This document shows, in pieces, positions 1 through 7,664 of a DNA stretch of 64,000 nucleotides. Source of the stretch: an uncultured Bacteroidales bacterium (lineage in GTDB: Bacteria > Bacteroidota > Bacteroidia > Bacteroidales > Bacteroidaceae); the NCBI GenBank assembly GCA_902775375.1, contig CACYLU010000004.1, positions 99,384-163,383 of the forward strand, written 5' to 3'. A program made the translations under genes and the position numbers. Position 1 is the first letter of the stretch, and each line of letters starts with the position of its first letter. The notes below the pieces were generated by a model that worked only from the letters and a program-made list of their open reading frames with translations, had not been told where the DNA came from and searched no databases.

Positions 1-2
1 CT

Positions 3-65
3 TGCGATGGAGAAAGTGCTACGCTAACTAATTGGGTAATGGATAAAATCCTAGGCAAGATCTGA
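3..65 (+). CDS. C-terminal end of an unidentified protein (cut by window edge)
   Basis: An open frame enters from the left edge and stops at a TGA at 63-65, giving a 20-residue tail that ends ...NWVMDKILGKI. The tail is too short to assign to a family. It would be convergent with the leftward hsp15 gene, and the roughly 65 bp between the two stop codons are AT-rich with no clear hairpin. This could also be a chance open frame. Confidence 0.35.
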   Translation, partial: CDGESATLTNWVMDKILGKI

Positions 66-130
66 ATAATTAAAATAATATATTACTAAAAGACTTTATT
101 AAGGGTTTCTATTTTGTTTGTTTTCATTGG

Positions 131-568
131 TTAGTCTCCAAAATCTTCTTCGTCATCATCGCTGTCAAAGTCAAAGTCGAAGTCTCCAAGAAAGATTGGG
201 TCAGTAAAATCTTCCAATTCGCGACGCTCCTTCTTGGTAGGCCGACCTGTCCCTTTAGCTCGGTTAACAAACCCACTTATTTTACTTACCTCTAACAATT
301 CTAGCTGATCGGGGGCCGTAACATTCTCCATCATACTAGGTACCAACTTGGCACCCACACGCTTTTCAATTGACTGCAACACTTTGAATGACCATGTGAT
401 AGGAGGTTTTTTGACACTTACTATATCGCCCTCCTTTATAGTATGGGCAGGTTTGGCCTGAGTCCCATTTAACAATATACGCCCTTTTTTACATGCTTCT
501 GCAGCCATTGAACGTGTTTTGAAAATGCGTACAGCCCATAACCATTTATCAATTCTTGCACTTCCCAT
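131..568 (-). CDS. hslR: RNA-binding S4 domain protein, Hsp15 family
   Basis: The N-terminal 60 residues form an S4 RNA-binding domain: RIDKWLWAVRIFKTRS, then a basic KKGRILLNG segment. This is the signature of Hsp15, which in the known family binds free 50S subunits carrying a stalled nascent chain and helps recycle them. The 145-residue length is typical. The C-terminus is very acidic (DFDFDFDSDDDEEDFGD), a tail often seen in Bacteroidetes versions. It lies 8 bp downstream of pth and is probably co-transcribed with rplY and pth from the promoter near 1.98 kb. The function is inferred from the domain; the family call is secure. Confidence 0.88.
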   Translation of the reverse strand: MGSARIDKWLWAVRIFKTRSMAAEACKKGRILLNGTQAKPAHTIKEGDIVSVKKPPITWSFKVLQSIEKRVGAKLVPSMMENVTAPDQLELLEVSKISGFVNRAKGTGRPTKKERRELEDFTDPIFLGDFDFDFDSDDDEEDFGD

Positions 569-576
569 TGATAGTA

Positions 577-1146
577 CTATTTTTTATTAAACTGGTTCAT
601 CGTAGTGGTGATGCCTGCCAGACAGAAACTTTTAATCATTTCGCAAGCTATATCTATGCGTTCAGACAAAAAACTCAGATCTTCGTCATCAAACTTGCCC
701 AGCACAAAGTCTACTTGTCCACCTCTAGGATATTCGTTTCCAATTCCAAAACGCAGTCGGGCGTAAGATTGAGTACCCAATATGTCGGCGATGTGTTTCA
801 ACCCGTTATGTCCTGCATCGCTTCCTTTTGGTTTCAGCCGTAGCTCGCCGATGGGTAGTGCCAAATCGTCTACTACAACTAATAGGTTTTCTAAAGCAAT
901 GTTTTCCTCTTTCATCCAGTAGCGTACAGCATTTCCACTCAGGTTCATAAAAGTAGATGGTTTCAGTAGTACAATTTGCCTACCTTTGATGTTAACTCGG
1001 TTGATAAAACCATATCTACGGTCTTCCCAAGCAGCCGCGTTATTTTTCTCTGCAAATCTATCTACCACCATAAACCCTGTGTTATGGCGAGTTTTACAAT
1101 ATTCAGGGCCTATATTGCCCAAGCCTACTACTAGATACTTTATCAT
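577..1146 (-). CDS. pth: Peptidyl-tRNA hydrolase
   Basis: This enzyme cleaves the ester bond of peptidyl-tRNAs released from stalled ribosomes, recycling tRNA in the cytoplasm. Visible family motifs are GLGNIGPEY near the N-terminus, the catalytic His in [17 protein letters not shown] with the conserved Asp, and GHNGLKHI. I chose the ATG at 1146 because it puts the first beta strand ([11 protein letters not shown]) at the start and gives 189 residues, the usual length. An upstream in-frame ATG at 1209 would add 21 residues with no family counterpart. It sits between rplY and hsp15 in an apparent three-gene leftward transcription unit, a common grouping of ribosome-rescue and ribosome-component genes. 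Confidence 0.95.
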   Translation of the reverse strand: MIKYLVVGLGNIGPEYCKTRHNTGFMVVDRFAEKNNAAAWEDRRYGFINRVNIKGRQIVLLKPSTFMNLSGNAVRYWMKEENIALENLLVVVDDLALPIGELRLKPKGSDAGHNGLKHIADILGTQSYARLRFGIGNEYPRGGQVDFVLGKFDDEDLSFLSERIDIACEMIKSFCLAGITTTMNQFNKK

Positions 1147-1293
1147 ATTGTATGTTATTTGCTGCTCTGCACGTTTAGCGGAGCCGAATAGATGTAGGAA
1201 ACTCCACATTTTATAAAGAATATGCGGATTGATGCCTCACGAAGAGTGATGCGCCAATCCGCAATTTTTAGTTCTATTGTTCCTGTCCAGTAA

Positions 1294-1878
1294 TTACTGA
1301 GCAACTGCCGCATCCTTTGACTGGCGAGTTGCAGCTACCATGCATACAACAGCAGTCTTAGGATTAATCAACTCGAGGTTCTCATAGCTTAGGTCAGCAA
1401 TCTTCTTTGCCTTACCCAGTCCCATGTCAGTAACGTCAATAGTTAGCATCTCAGGAATGTTAGTATAGAGAGCTTTTACTTTCAATGTACGCATTAATTG
1501 ACGCATCTTTCCACCGGCTTTTACACCTACTGCCAAACCTTGCAACTTCAGAGGCACTTCCATGACGATAGGCTTCTTGTCGTTAATCTCCAGGAAATCC
1601 ATGTGCAGGATGGTGTCCTTTACAGGGTGGAACTGAATTTCACGAACGATAGCTGTATGAACCTCGCCATCAATTGTCAGGTTTACATAATGGATATCTG
1701 GAGTGTAAACCAACTTGCGTACATCAGCGCTCTTTACACTGAAATTCACATTTTTCTCACCACCGTAAATAACGCAAGGAATCAAGCATTCTTTACGCAT
1801 AGCTTTCAAAACCTTCTGCTGCTCAGAAGAACGTTCAGCAATTGTTCTTAAAGAACCAGTTAAATCAAAACTTTTCAT
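1294..1878 (-). CDS. rplY: Ribosomal protein bL25 / general stress protein Ctc
   Basis: The 194-residue protein has the two-domain layout of the Ctc/TL5 branch of bL25. An N-terminal 5S-rRNA-binding domain of about 95 residues includes REIQFHPVKDTILHMDFLEI. A C-terminal beta domain starts with the PIVMEVPLKLQGLAVGVKAGG stretch typical of TL5. It binds 5S rRNA in the large subunit. A strong Bacteroidetes promoter lies at 1978-2007, giving a predicted leader of about 90 nt, long for this organism. The pth and hsp15 genes follow on the same strand. Confidence 0.95.
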   Translation of the reverse strand: MKSFDLTGSLRTIAERSSEQQKVLKAMRKECLIPCVIYGGEKNVNFSVKSADVRKLVYTPDIHYVNLTIDGEVHTAIVREIQFHPVKDTILHMDFLEINDKKPIVMEVPLKLQGLAVGVKAGGKMRQLMRTLKVKALYTNIPEMLTIDVTDMGLGKAKKIADLSYENLELINPKTAVVCMVAATRQSKDAAVAQ

Positions 1879-1977
1879 TTTTTCAATTTTTTGTGTTACT
1901 CTAAAATTAAGTTGTTTTGCTTAATTCACCATCACACAGTGCATGTAAAGACGCACAATGATTGCAAAAAAGCGGTG

Positions 1978-2007
1978 CAAAGATACAACACTTTTCTGAA
2001 TTATCAA
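1978..2007 (-). promoter_or_regulatory. Promoter for rplY-pth-hsp15
   Basis: On the minus strand, TTG (2007-2005), a 19-bp spacer and TATCTTTG (1985-1978) match the Bacteroidetes sigma-ABfr consensus exactly. Predicted transcription start is near 1971, leaving a 5' leader of about 90 nt before rplY. The leader contains a small TTAAG/CTTAA hairpin. Confidence 0.7.
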
Positions 2008-2016
2008 AACTTCTCT

Positions 2017-2409
2017 TTAAAAATCAATATCTATTTTTAAAGGGGCATTCAAGTCTGTATTCTCTACTTCTATTTCAGGAACTTCTTCTGGAGTATTTTC
2101 TTTTACAGGTGCTGGAGTTTCGTAAGGCTGGCGCTCCTTGATAAAAGCAATAGCCTCATTCAAACTATTACAGAATTTGTCGAAATCTTCTTTGTATAAA
2201 AATATTTTATGCTTTTCATAACTCACCTGCGCATCATCACCTTCACCAGTAACAATTTTCTTGCTTTCGGTGATGGCAAGAAAAAGCTCGTCTTTACGGC
2301 TCTTCTTAACATCCATGTAATAAATTCTCTTGCCGGCCTTTACTGATTGTGAATATACAATCTCCTTGTCGCCGCCTTCAACAGCACTTTTTTTCTTGTA
2401 ATCTTCCAT
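2017..2409 (-). CDS. PUR-family nucleic-acid-binding protein (DUF3276)
   Basis: The 130-residue protein has a single PUR-like repeat in its first 95 residues (VKAGKRIYYMDVKKSRKDELFLAITESKK ... HKIFLYKEDFDKFCNSL). This is the DUF3276 family, which is essentially confined to Bacteroidetes and resembles eukaryotic Pur-alpha and Borrelia BpuR. The C-terminal 35 residues are acidic and proline-rich and are probably disordered. It is expected to bind single-stranded DNA or RNA as a dimer; its cellular targets are not known to me. It is transcribed alone, divergently from nusB. Confidence 0.88.
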   Translation of the reverse strand: MEDYKKKSAVEGGDKEIVYSQSVKAGKRIYYMDVKKSRKDELFLAITESKKIVTGEGDDAQVSYEKHKIFLYKEDFDKFCNSLNEAIAFIKERQPYETPAPVKENTPEEVPEIEVENTDLNAPLKIDIDF

Positions 2410-2519
2410 ATTTTATTATTTTAGTATGACTATTCTCAATTACAGCCCAAAGTTGGTTATTTTTTTTTATCTGACCAAGAAAAAAACAGTGTTTATGTGG
2501 TAACGACAAAAAAAATGCC

Positions 2520-2527
2520 TACCTTTG
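2520..2527 (+). promoter_or_regulatory. -7 element for the nusB operon
   Basis: TACCTTTG matches the TAnnTTTG consensus. A GTG at 2497-2499 stands where a TTG is expected, 20 bp upstream. The predicted start, near 2533, gives a leader of only about 11 nt before the nusB ATG. Confidence 0.55.
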
Positions 2528-2543
2528 CAGAAAATAATTAATT

Positions 2544-3473
2544 ATGATAAACAGAGTTCTTATCCGATTAAAGATTATTCAGATTGTGTATGCCTACTAT
2601 CAGAATGGCAGCAATAACTTGGATGCTGCTGAAAAAGAGTTACTTTTCAGCCTATCAAAAGCCTATGACCTTTATAACTATTTATTACTTCTCATGGTAG
2701 ATCTAACAAAATGTGCTTCAAGGCGTATTGAGAATGCTAAACTTAAGAAACTGGCTACAGAAGATGATATACACCCTAATATGCGGTTTGTAACCAATAA
2801 GTTTATTGCCCAATTACAGTGCAACAAGATGTTGTTGGATTATCAGGATAAGCAAAAGCGTTCATGGCTTATCGATCATGAGGAGTTTACCAAACAACTT
2901 TTAGATAAGATTCAGAGTTCAGATATATATAATGAGTACATGACCAAGAAAGATACTTCCTTTGAAGATGATCGTGAGTTTTGGCGTGCACTCTATAAGT
3001 CTTTTATCAACAAAAATGTAGAATTGGAAGATCTACTAGAGGAAATGAGCCTTTATTGGAATGATGACAAGGAGATTGTTGATACCTTCGTACTGAAAAC
3101 CATCAATCGTTTTGATGGTATTAATGGTGCAGATCAGCAGTTGCTTCCCGAGTTTAAGGATGAAGATGATCGTACCTTTGCAGTTCGTCTATTGCGCCGT
3201 TCGGTGCTTAATTGCGAAGAGTATCGTCATCTAGTGAGTGAAAGCACCCGTAATTGGGACATTAACCGCGTTGCATTTATGGATGTGGTGATTATGCAAG
3301 TCGCGCTGGCTGAAATTCTGAGTTTCTCAAATATACCTGTTAGTGTGTCACTTAATGAGTATGTTGAAATAGCCAAATACTATAGTACTCCTAAAAGCAG
3401 CTCTTTTGTTAATGGTACTTTGGATGGTATTGTGAAGAAACTCCGAAAAGAAGGTAAAATCACCAAAAATTGA
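2544..3473 (+). CDS. nusB: Transcription antitermination factor NusB (long Bacteroidetes form)
   Basis: NusB binds boxA RNA with ribosomal protein S10 and promotes antitermination, especially of rRNA operons. The NusB helical core is in the C-terminal half (about residues 175-305), where DRTFAVRLLRRSV, NWDINRVAFMDVVIMQVALAEIL and the NEYVEIAKYYSTPKSSSFVNGTLDGI motif are recognisable. The 309-residue length is about twice that of proteobacterial NusB because of an N-terminal helical extension. This long form is usual in Bacteroidetes, so it is not a new fusion. It heads a rightward run of nusB-yajC-ybbR-coaE-DUF5606. Confidence 0.95.
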   Translation: MINRVLIRLKIIQIVYAYYQNGSNNLDAAEKELLFSLSKAYDLYNYLLLLMVDLTKCASRRIENAKLKKLATEDDIHPNMRFVTNKFIAQLQCNKMLLDYQDKQKRSWLIDHEEFTKQLLDKIQSSDIYNEYMTKKDTSFEDDREFWRALYKSFINKNVELEDLLEEMSLYWNDDKEIVDTFVLKTINRFDGINGADQQLLPEFKDEDDRTFAVRLLRRSVLNCEEYRHLVSESTRNWDINRVAFMDVVIMQVALAEILSFSNIPVSVSLNEYVEIAKYYSTPKSSSFVNGTLDGIVKKLRKEGKITKN

Positions 3474-3537
3474 TTATAGATTTATATAATTGTTTTTTTT
3501 AGTTTTAGATAATAATTAATTAGTAACCTAATAAATA

Positions 3538-3861
3538 ATGAATATGAATGTAATGTTACAAGCTCCCGCGGCGGGAATGGATTCATCTATGATGTGGATC
3601 ATGCTGATCCTGATGTTCGTTATCATGTATTTCTTCATGATCCGTCCTCAAAACAAAAAACAGAAGGAAATTGCGGAGTTCCGCAGATCATTGCAGGTAG
3701 GTCAGTCAGTTATCACTGCTGGTGGTATCCATGGAGTTATTAAAGAAATTAATGACAATGATGTGATGCTTGAAATAGATCGTAATGTGAAAGTGTGTGT
3801 TGACAAAAATTCTATCTTTGCAGCAGCTGCTGATGCTAATGCCAACAACCAGACAAAATAA
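3538..3861 (+). CDS. yajC: Preprotein translocase subunit YajC
   Basis: This is a small inner-membrane protein associated with SecDF in the Sec translocon. It has one transmembrane helix (about residues 18-38, MMWIMLILMFVIMYFFMIRP) followed by the family hallmark IRPQNKKQKE and a small cytoplasmic domain with VITAGGIHGVI. The length of 107 residues is normal. Either the first Met or the one two codons later could be the start. The TTG start of the next gene is 7 bp after its stop. Confidence 0.95.
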   Translation: MNMNVMLQAPAAGMDSSMMWIMLILMFVIMYFFMIRPQNKKQKEIAEFRRSLQVGQSVITAGGIHGVIKEINDNDVMLEIDRNVKVCVDKNSIFAAAADANANNQTK

Positions 3862-3867
3862 CTTGCA

Positions 3868-4866
3868 TTGAAGGAACGTTTCTGGCATATTATTAGTAAA
3901 ATTAAAGACTTCTTACTCAGCAAAAGTAGTAGGGAGGTCTTTACTTTTCTTTTTTTTCTGCTCATAGCTGCTTTGTTCTGGTTAGAGCAAACCCTTGACC
4001 GAGAGTATGAAATTGAAGTCAAGGTGCCCCTAAAACTTAAGAATGTGCCAGAGAATATCGTCATCACTTCTGATTTTCCAGAGAATCTTACTGTTACTTT
4101 GCGTGATAAAGGCAATACTTTATTAAATTATCAGCTAACAAAACGTTTTTATCCTATAAATATTGATTTTGCTGAACATCAAAATCGTCGTCACCACGTT
4201 TCGTTATTGAGCAATTTCTATAATAAATCCATTCTTGCTCAACTGGCTAATTCAACTTCTGTATCTGCCATAAAGCCTGATACTATTGATTATTATTATT
4301 CCGAAGGTAAGTCAAAGAAAGTGCCAGTACGTTTGCAAGGTAAGGTGACGCCCGGCCAGCAATATTATATTAGTGACACTATCTTTAATCCTTCTCAGGT
4401 TACAGTTTATGCTCCTCAAGGAGCACTAGACACCATTCAGGTGGCCTATACCAATTATTTTGAAGATACACAGATAGAAGATACATTGCACCGTCGAGTT
4501 GAACTGGTTGGCAGTAAGGGAGTGAAATTTGTACCAGATGTGGTAGAGCTTATCTTACCAGTTGATATTTATACAGAGAAATCTGTTGAAGTACCTATAG
4601 AAGGAGTGAATTTCCCTGCTGGCAAAGCATTACGCGCTTTCCCCTCAAAAGTGAAAGTAACTTTTCATGTGGGGTTAACCAAATACCTAGACATAAAGCC
4701 TGAAGATTTTCATGTTCTGGTGAGCTATGAAGAATTACGCAAGCTAGAAGGTGAAAAATATGAAGTTAAGCTTAAGAAGATGCCCAAGGGGATAAGTCAA
4801 GTGCGTGTCTATCCTGCTCAAATAGATTTTTTGATTGAAAATGTTTCCAAAGATGACGCCGATTAG
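3868..4866 (+). CDS. YbbR-like domain protein, membrane-anchored
   Basis: The protein begins at a TTG and has one N-terminal transmembrane segment (about residues 24-44, VFTFLFFLLIAALFWLEQTL). About 285 residues of YbbR-type beta-rich repeats follow, exposed outside the cytoplasmic membrane. No ATG occurs in frame before the membrane segment, so TTG is the only plausible start. YbbR proteins are linked elsewhere to diadenylate cyclase (CdaR), but in Bacteroidetes this gene conserves the nusB-yajC-ybbR-coaE order seen here and its role is unknown. Its 3' end overlaps the start of coaE by about 14-26 bp depending on the coaE start. Confidence 0.8.
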   Translation: MKERFWHIISKIKDFLLSKSSREVFTFLFFLLIAALFWLEQTLDREYEIEVKVPLKLKNVPENIVITSDFPENLTVTLRDKGNTLLNYQLTKRFYPINIDFAEHQNRRHHVSLLSNFYNKSILAQLANSTSVSAIKPDTIDYYYSEGKSKKVPVRLQGKVTPGQQYYISDTIFNPSQVTVYAPQGALDTIQVAYTNYFEDTQIEDTLHRRVELVGSKGVKFVPDVVELILPVDIYTEKSVEVPIEGVNFPAGKALRAFPSKVKVTFHVGLTKYLDIKPEDFHVLVSYEELRKLEGEKYEVKLKKMPKGISQVRVYPAQIDFLIENVSKDDAD

Positions 4867-5452
4867 GTTAGGCATTACAGGAGGTATCGGTAGCGGTAAA
4901 AGCGTTGTGGCTCGTACGTTACAGACGATAGGAATACCTGTCTTTGATAGCGATGCAGAGTCCAAGCGGCTTTGTGTAGAGCATTCTGGCATTCGTGAGC
5001 AGTTAATAGCCATCGTTGGTTCCGAAGTATATCTTCCTCCGATTGCCAATTGTCAATTAAACAAACCCCTTTTAGCTCAATACTTGTTTGCTTCTGCAGA
5101 ACACGTTCTACAGGTCAATCGCATTATACATCCCGTAGTAAAAGAATACTTCAAGGAGTGGACTGCCAAACAAGAGGCTGATATGGTAGGCATAGAGTCG
5201 GCTATCCTTTTTGAGGCAGGTTTTGATGATGTGGTAGATAGTGTCATTATGGTGTTAGCGCCTATAGAGGTTCGTATTGAGCGTGCCATGCAGCGAGACG
5301 GTGTTTCAAGAAGTGCTATTGAAAAGCGTATTCGTCAGCAAATGTCTGATGACGAGAAGTGCCTTCGGAGCCAGTTCGTAGTGCTTAATGATGGAAAAAC
5401 TCCTGTCATTCCACAGGTTTTGCAAATTATTAACACGCTATCTCAAAAATAA
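4853..5452 (+). CDS. coaE: Dephospho-CoA kinase
   Basis: This enzyme catalyses the last step of coenzyme A synthesis, phosphorylating the 3'-OH of dephospho-CoA with ATP. The P-loop GITGGIGSGKS is near the N-terminus, followed by the DSDAESKRL motif, HPVVKEYF, and the ESAILFEAGFDDVVD segment. I chose the ATG at 4853 because the P-loop then falls where the family has it. ATG at 4841 and TTG at 4835 are in frame and would add 4 or 6 residues. The start overlaps ybbR, implying translational coupling. Around residue 65 the stretch PPIANCQL is encoded by three degenerate 7-bp repeats (5041-5061). Confidence 0.95.
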   Translation: MTPIRLGITGGIGSGKSVVARTLQTIGIPVFDSDAESKRLCVEHSGIREQLIAIVGSEVYLPPIANCQLNKPLLAQYLFASAEHVLQVNRIIHPVVKEYFKEWTAKQEADMVGIESAILFEAGFDDVVDSVIMVLAPIEVRIERAMQRDGVSRSAIEKRIRQQMSDDEKCLRSQFVVLNDGKTPVIPQVLQIINTLSQK

Positions 5453-5495
5453 TGTTTATCTTCGCATCAATAAATACTAAATAAGGAATAATATT

Positions 5496-5918
5496 ATGTT
5501 GAAAACCATTTTATCTATTGCTGGTAAACCAGGCCTTTACAAGCTGGTATCACAAGGTAAGAATATGCTCATTGTTGAATCATTGATTGATGGCCGTCGT
5601 TCACCAGCTTACGGCAATGACAAAATCGTATCTTTGGGCGACATCTCTATGTTCACTAATGCAGAGGATGTTTCTCTTCGCCAGGTGTTGAAAAATATGT
5701 TGGAAAAAGAAAATGGCGCAGAGGTGGCACTTGATTTCAAGAAGGCCAACACAGCTGAGTTGCAAGCTTATCTCGAACAGGTGTTGCCTGATTTCGATCG
5801 CGATCGTGTGCATCCCAACGATATCCGGAAACTCATCAGTTGGTATAATATCCTCGTGAAGAGCGGTAACACCGACTTTGAGGAGAAAACGGAAGAAGAT
5901 GCCCCTAATGCAGAATAA
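5496..5918 (+). CDS. DUF5606 family protein
   Basis: The 140-residue protein starts MLKTILSIAGKPGLYKLVSQG and continues with the GDISMFT and VHPNDIRKLISWYNIL motifs characteristic of the Bacteroidetes-specific DUF5606 family. No signal peptide or membrane helix is visible, so it is probably cytoplasmic. The N-terminal half looks like a small beta barrel and the C-terminal half is helical. Its function is not known. It is the last gene of the nusB run and is followed by a strong terminator at 5968. Confidence 0.85.
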   Translation: MLKTILSIAGKPGLYKLVSQGKNMLIVESLIDGRRSPAYGNDKIVSLGDISMFTNAEDVSLRQVLKNMLEKENGAEVALDFKKANTAELQAYLEQVLPDFDRDRVHPNDIRKLISWYNILVKSGNTDFEEKTEEDAPNAE

Positions 5919-5967
5919 GGAAAGTTTTTTTGATAGTATAGCCTTGCATTGTGTCATTAAATAAATA

Positions 5968-5998
5968 ACGGAGAGCTTCACAGCCCTCCGTTTTTTAT
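5968..5998 (+). terminator. Rho-independent terminator after the nusB-DUF5606 unit
   Basis: ACGGAG (5968-5973) pairs with CTCCGT (5986-5991) around a 12-nt loop with extra GC/GC pairing inside, followed by a run of T. The opposite strand is followed by an AT-rich stretch, so it may also end transcription of the small gene at 6027-6164. Confidence 0.8.
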
Positions 5999-6026
5999 TA
6001 TAAAGATAATTTGTTTTAGTAAAAAA

Positions 6027-6164
6027 TCAAGCAAGCTCTGTTTGCTGGTCCTGCAGTTTCATCAGCTTGCTTTTCAATACTTGACACATAGCTCCATTGC
6101 CCATTCTCTGATAACGCTCAATGCTATATTTCAGCATTGAAATAGTGTTTGCATTCTTGGTCAT
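6027..6164 (-). CDS. Small 45-residue protein of unknown function
   Basis: A short frame on the minus strand runs from an ATG at 6164 to a TGA at 6027. It encodes MTKNANTISMLKYSIERYQ... ending LMKLQDQQTELA. A perfect AAGGAGG Shine-Dalgarno sequence sits 5 nt before the ATG, unusual for this phylum. A TATCTTTG -7 element lies about 95 bp upstream (6262-6269). The leader holds an 8-bp hairpin, and the 5968 terminator lies downstream. The protein is predicted to be mostly helical, basic in the middle, without a signal peptide. I do not recognise the family. The complete set of expression signals makes it likely to be a real gene. Confidence 0.65.
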   Translation of the reverse strand: MTKNANTISMLKYSIERYQRMGNGAMCQVLKSKLMKLQDQQTELA

Positions 6165-6181
6165 ATTAACCTCCTTCTTTA

Positions 6182-6204
6182 AGTCTTTGCTCTCACCAAA
6201 GACT
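6182..6204 (-). promoter_or_regulatory. Leader hairpin upstream of the 45-codon gene
   Basis: AGTCTTTG (6182-6189) and CAAAGACT (6197-6204) form an 8-bp stem with a 7-nt loop just upstream of the AAGGAGG site. It could influence translation or mRNA stability. The role is inferred. Confidence 0.5.
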
Positions 6205-6261
6205 AGTTAAACAATCTTTTTTTATCTCTCTCTTATTATCCTTTTTCTTCTTTTGGCGCTG

Positions 6262-6269
6262 CAAAGATA
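6262..6269 (-). promoter_or_regulatory. -7 element for the 45-codon gene
   Basis: On the minus strand TATCTTTG matches the consensus exactly. No TTG lies at the ideal distance (the nearest is about 15 bp upstream), so only the -7 box is well supported. Confidence 0.5.
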
Positions 6270-6374
6270 ATAATAAAAAGTTAACAAAACATGCTATTCA
6301 ACATAAAAATTACATAATTTAACAAATGGATAGTCAATAAAAGGACTGAAATTGATGAAATATAGTTGCGTTAC

Positions 6375-6405
6375 TTGTATAAATATTCTTTTTATATTAT
6401 TTTTG
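6375..6405 (+). promoter_or_regulatory. Promoter for ald
   Basis: TTG (6375-6377), a 20-bp spacer and TATTTTTG (6398-6405) match the Bacteroidetes consensus. The predicted start is near 6411, about 20 nt before the ald ATG. Confidence 0.7.
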
Positions 6406-6430
6406 AAATGACCTTTAAAAAACTAATACC

Positions 6431-7543
6431 ATGATTATCGGAATTCCTAAAGAAATCAAGAACAATGAAAATCGTGTCGGCATGACCCCAATGGGCGTTG
6501 CTGAGTTGGTGCGACACCATCATACAGTGGTGGTACAGCATACTGCTGGTGAAAACAGTGGCTTTTCAGACGCCGAGTATGTAAAGGCAGGTGCTACGAT
6601 ACTGCCTGCTATCAATGATGTGTATGCTACTGCAGAGATGATTGTTAAGGTAAAAGAACCAATAGTTCCAGAATATCCTATGATAAGAGCTGGTCAGGTG
6701 ATTTTTACCTATTTCCATTTTGCTGCTGATGAAGAGTTGACGCATGCCATGCTTAAGAGTGGTGCCGTTTGTATTGCTTATGAGACTGTAGAGCGTACAG
6801 ATCATAGTTTGCCTTTGCTCATTCCTATGAGTGAAGTGGCTGGGAAAATGGCAGTACAAGAGGGGGCTACTTATCTGAAGAAGATTTATGGTGGCAAAGG
6901 TGTTCTGTTAGGAGGTGTACCAGGAGTGAAACCAGGCAAGGTACTGATTTTGGGCGGTGGACGAGTCGGACGTAGTGCAGCTCACGTGGCTGCTGGCATG
7001 GGTGCTGATGTTATCATTGCTGATGTGAGTCTCGACTGTTTGCGTTATTTGGATAGTATTATGCCTGCTAATGTGCACACGATGTATGCTTCTCGCATGC
7101 AGATAGAGCATGAACTACCAACAGTAGATCTGGTGATAGGATCGGTCTTGATTCCTGGCGACAAGACACCACATCTCATTACTCGTGATATGTTGAAACT
7201 TATGCAGCCAGGCACCGTATTGGTGGATGTGGCCATTGATCAAGGGGGATGCTTTGAGACGAGTCGGCCAACTACACATAGCGATCCTGTATATGTGCTC
7301 GATGGCATCGTACACTATGCTGTAGCCAATATTCCTGGAGCCGTTAGTCGCACTTCAACCTTTGCCCTTACCAATGCCACTCAGCCCTACACACTAGCTT
7401 TAGCCGATAAAGGATGGAAGCAAGCTTGTAAAGATGATCCTGCCTTGCTGAAAGGACTGAATATGGCTGCGGGCAAGGTCACATACAGGGCTGTGGCTGA
7501 TTGCTTCGGACTTGCATATACTCCTGCCGAGCGTGTATTATAA
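6431..7543 (+). CDS. ald: Alanine dehydrogenase
   Basis: This enzyme catalyses the NAD-dependent interconversion of L-alanine and pyruvate plus ammonia. The 370-residue length and the opening [20 protein letters not shown] are diagnostic. The substrate-binding Lys in MIVKVKEP and the catalytic His in [13 protein letters not shown] are present. The NAD-binding Rossmann motif [21 protein letters not shown] lies around residues 176-196. It is a single gene with its own promoter, convergent with the trp operon. A 22-bp repeat array fills the gap between the two. Confidence 0.96.
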   Translation: MIIGIPKEIKNNENRVGMTPMGVAELVRHHHTVVVQHTAGENSGFSDAEYVKAGATILPAINDVYATAEMIVKVKEPIVPEYPMIRAGQVIFTYFHFAADEELTHAMLKSGAVCIAYETVERTDHSLPLLIPMSEVAGKMAVQEGATYLKKIYGGKGVLLGGVPGVKPGKVLILGGGRVGRSAAHVAAGMGADVIIADVSLDCLRYLDSIMPANVHTMYASRMQIEHELPTVDLVIGSVLIPGDKTPHLITRDMLKLMQPGTVLVDVAIDQGGCFETSRPTTHSDPVYVLDGIVHYAVANIPGAVSRTSTFALTNATQPYTLALADKGWKQACKDDPALLKGLNMAAGKVTYRAVADCFGLAYTPAERVL

Positions 7544-7570
7544 ATATTCATGCTAGTGGTACGTGTTTCG

Positions 7571-7636
7571 TCTACTACGGGAGGACCCTTACTCTACTAC
7601 AGGAGGACTGACCATCCTCCCGTAGTAAATGAAAGG
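7571..7636. repeat. Three-unit 22-bp repeat array between ald and trpA
   Basis: Three consecutive 22-bp units start at 7571, 7593 and 7615. The first two carry the 13-bp motif TACTACGGGAGGA (A for the first G of GGG in unit 2) in direct orientation. The third carries it inverted (TCCTCCCGTAGTA, 7615-7627). Units 1 and 3 can therefore form a 13-bp stem. The array lies between convergent genes and may also act as a transcription end, although no T-tract follows. Confidence 0.8.
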
Positions 7637-7664
7637 TGTTTCAAGGGCTGTCGTGCTAATCCTT

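Noticed and set aside
1147-1209. N-terminal extension of peptidyl-tRNA hydrolase
   Set aside because: The extra 21 residues precede the universally conserved first strand and have no family counterpart.
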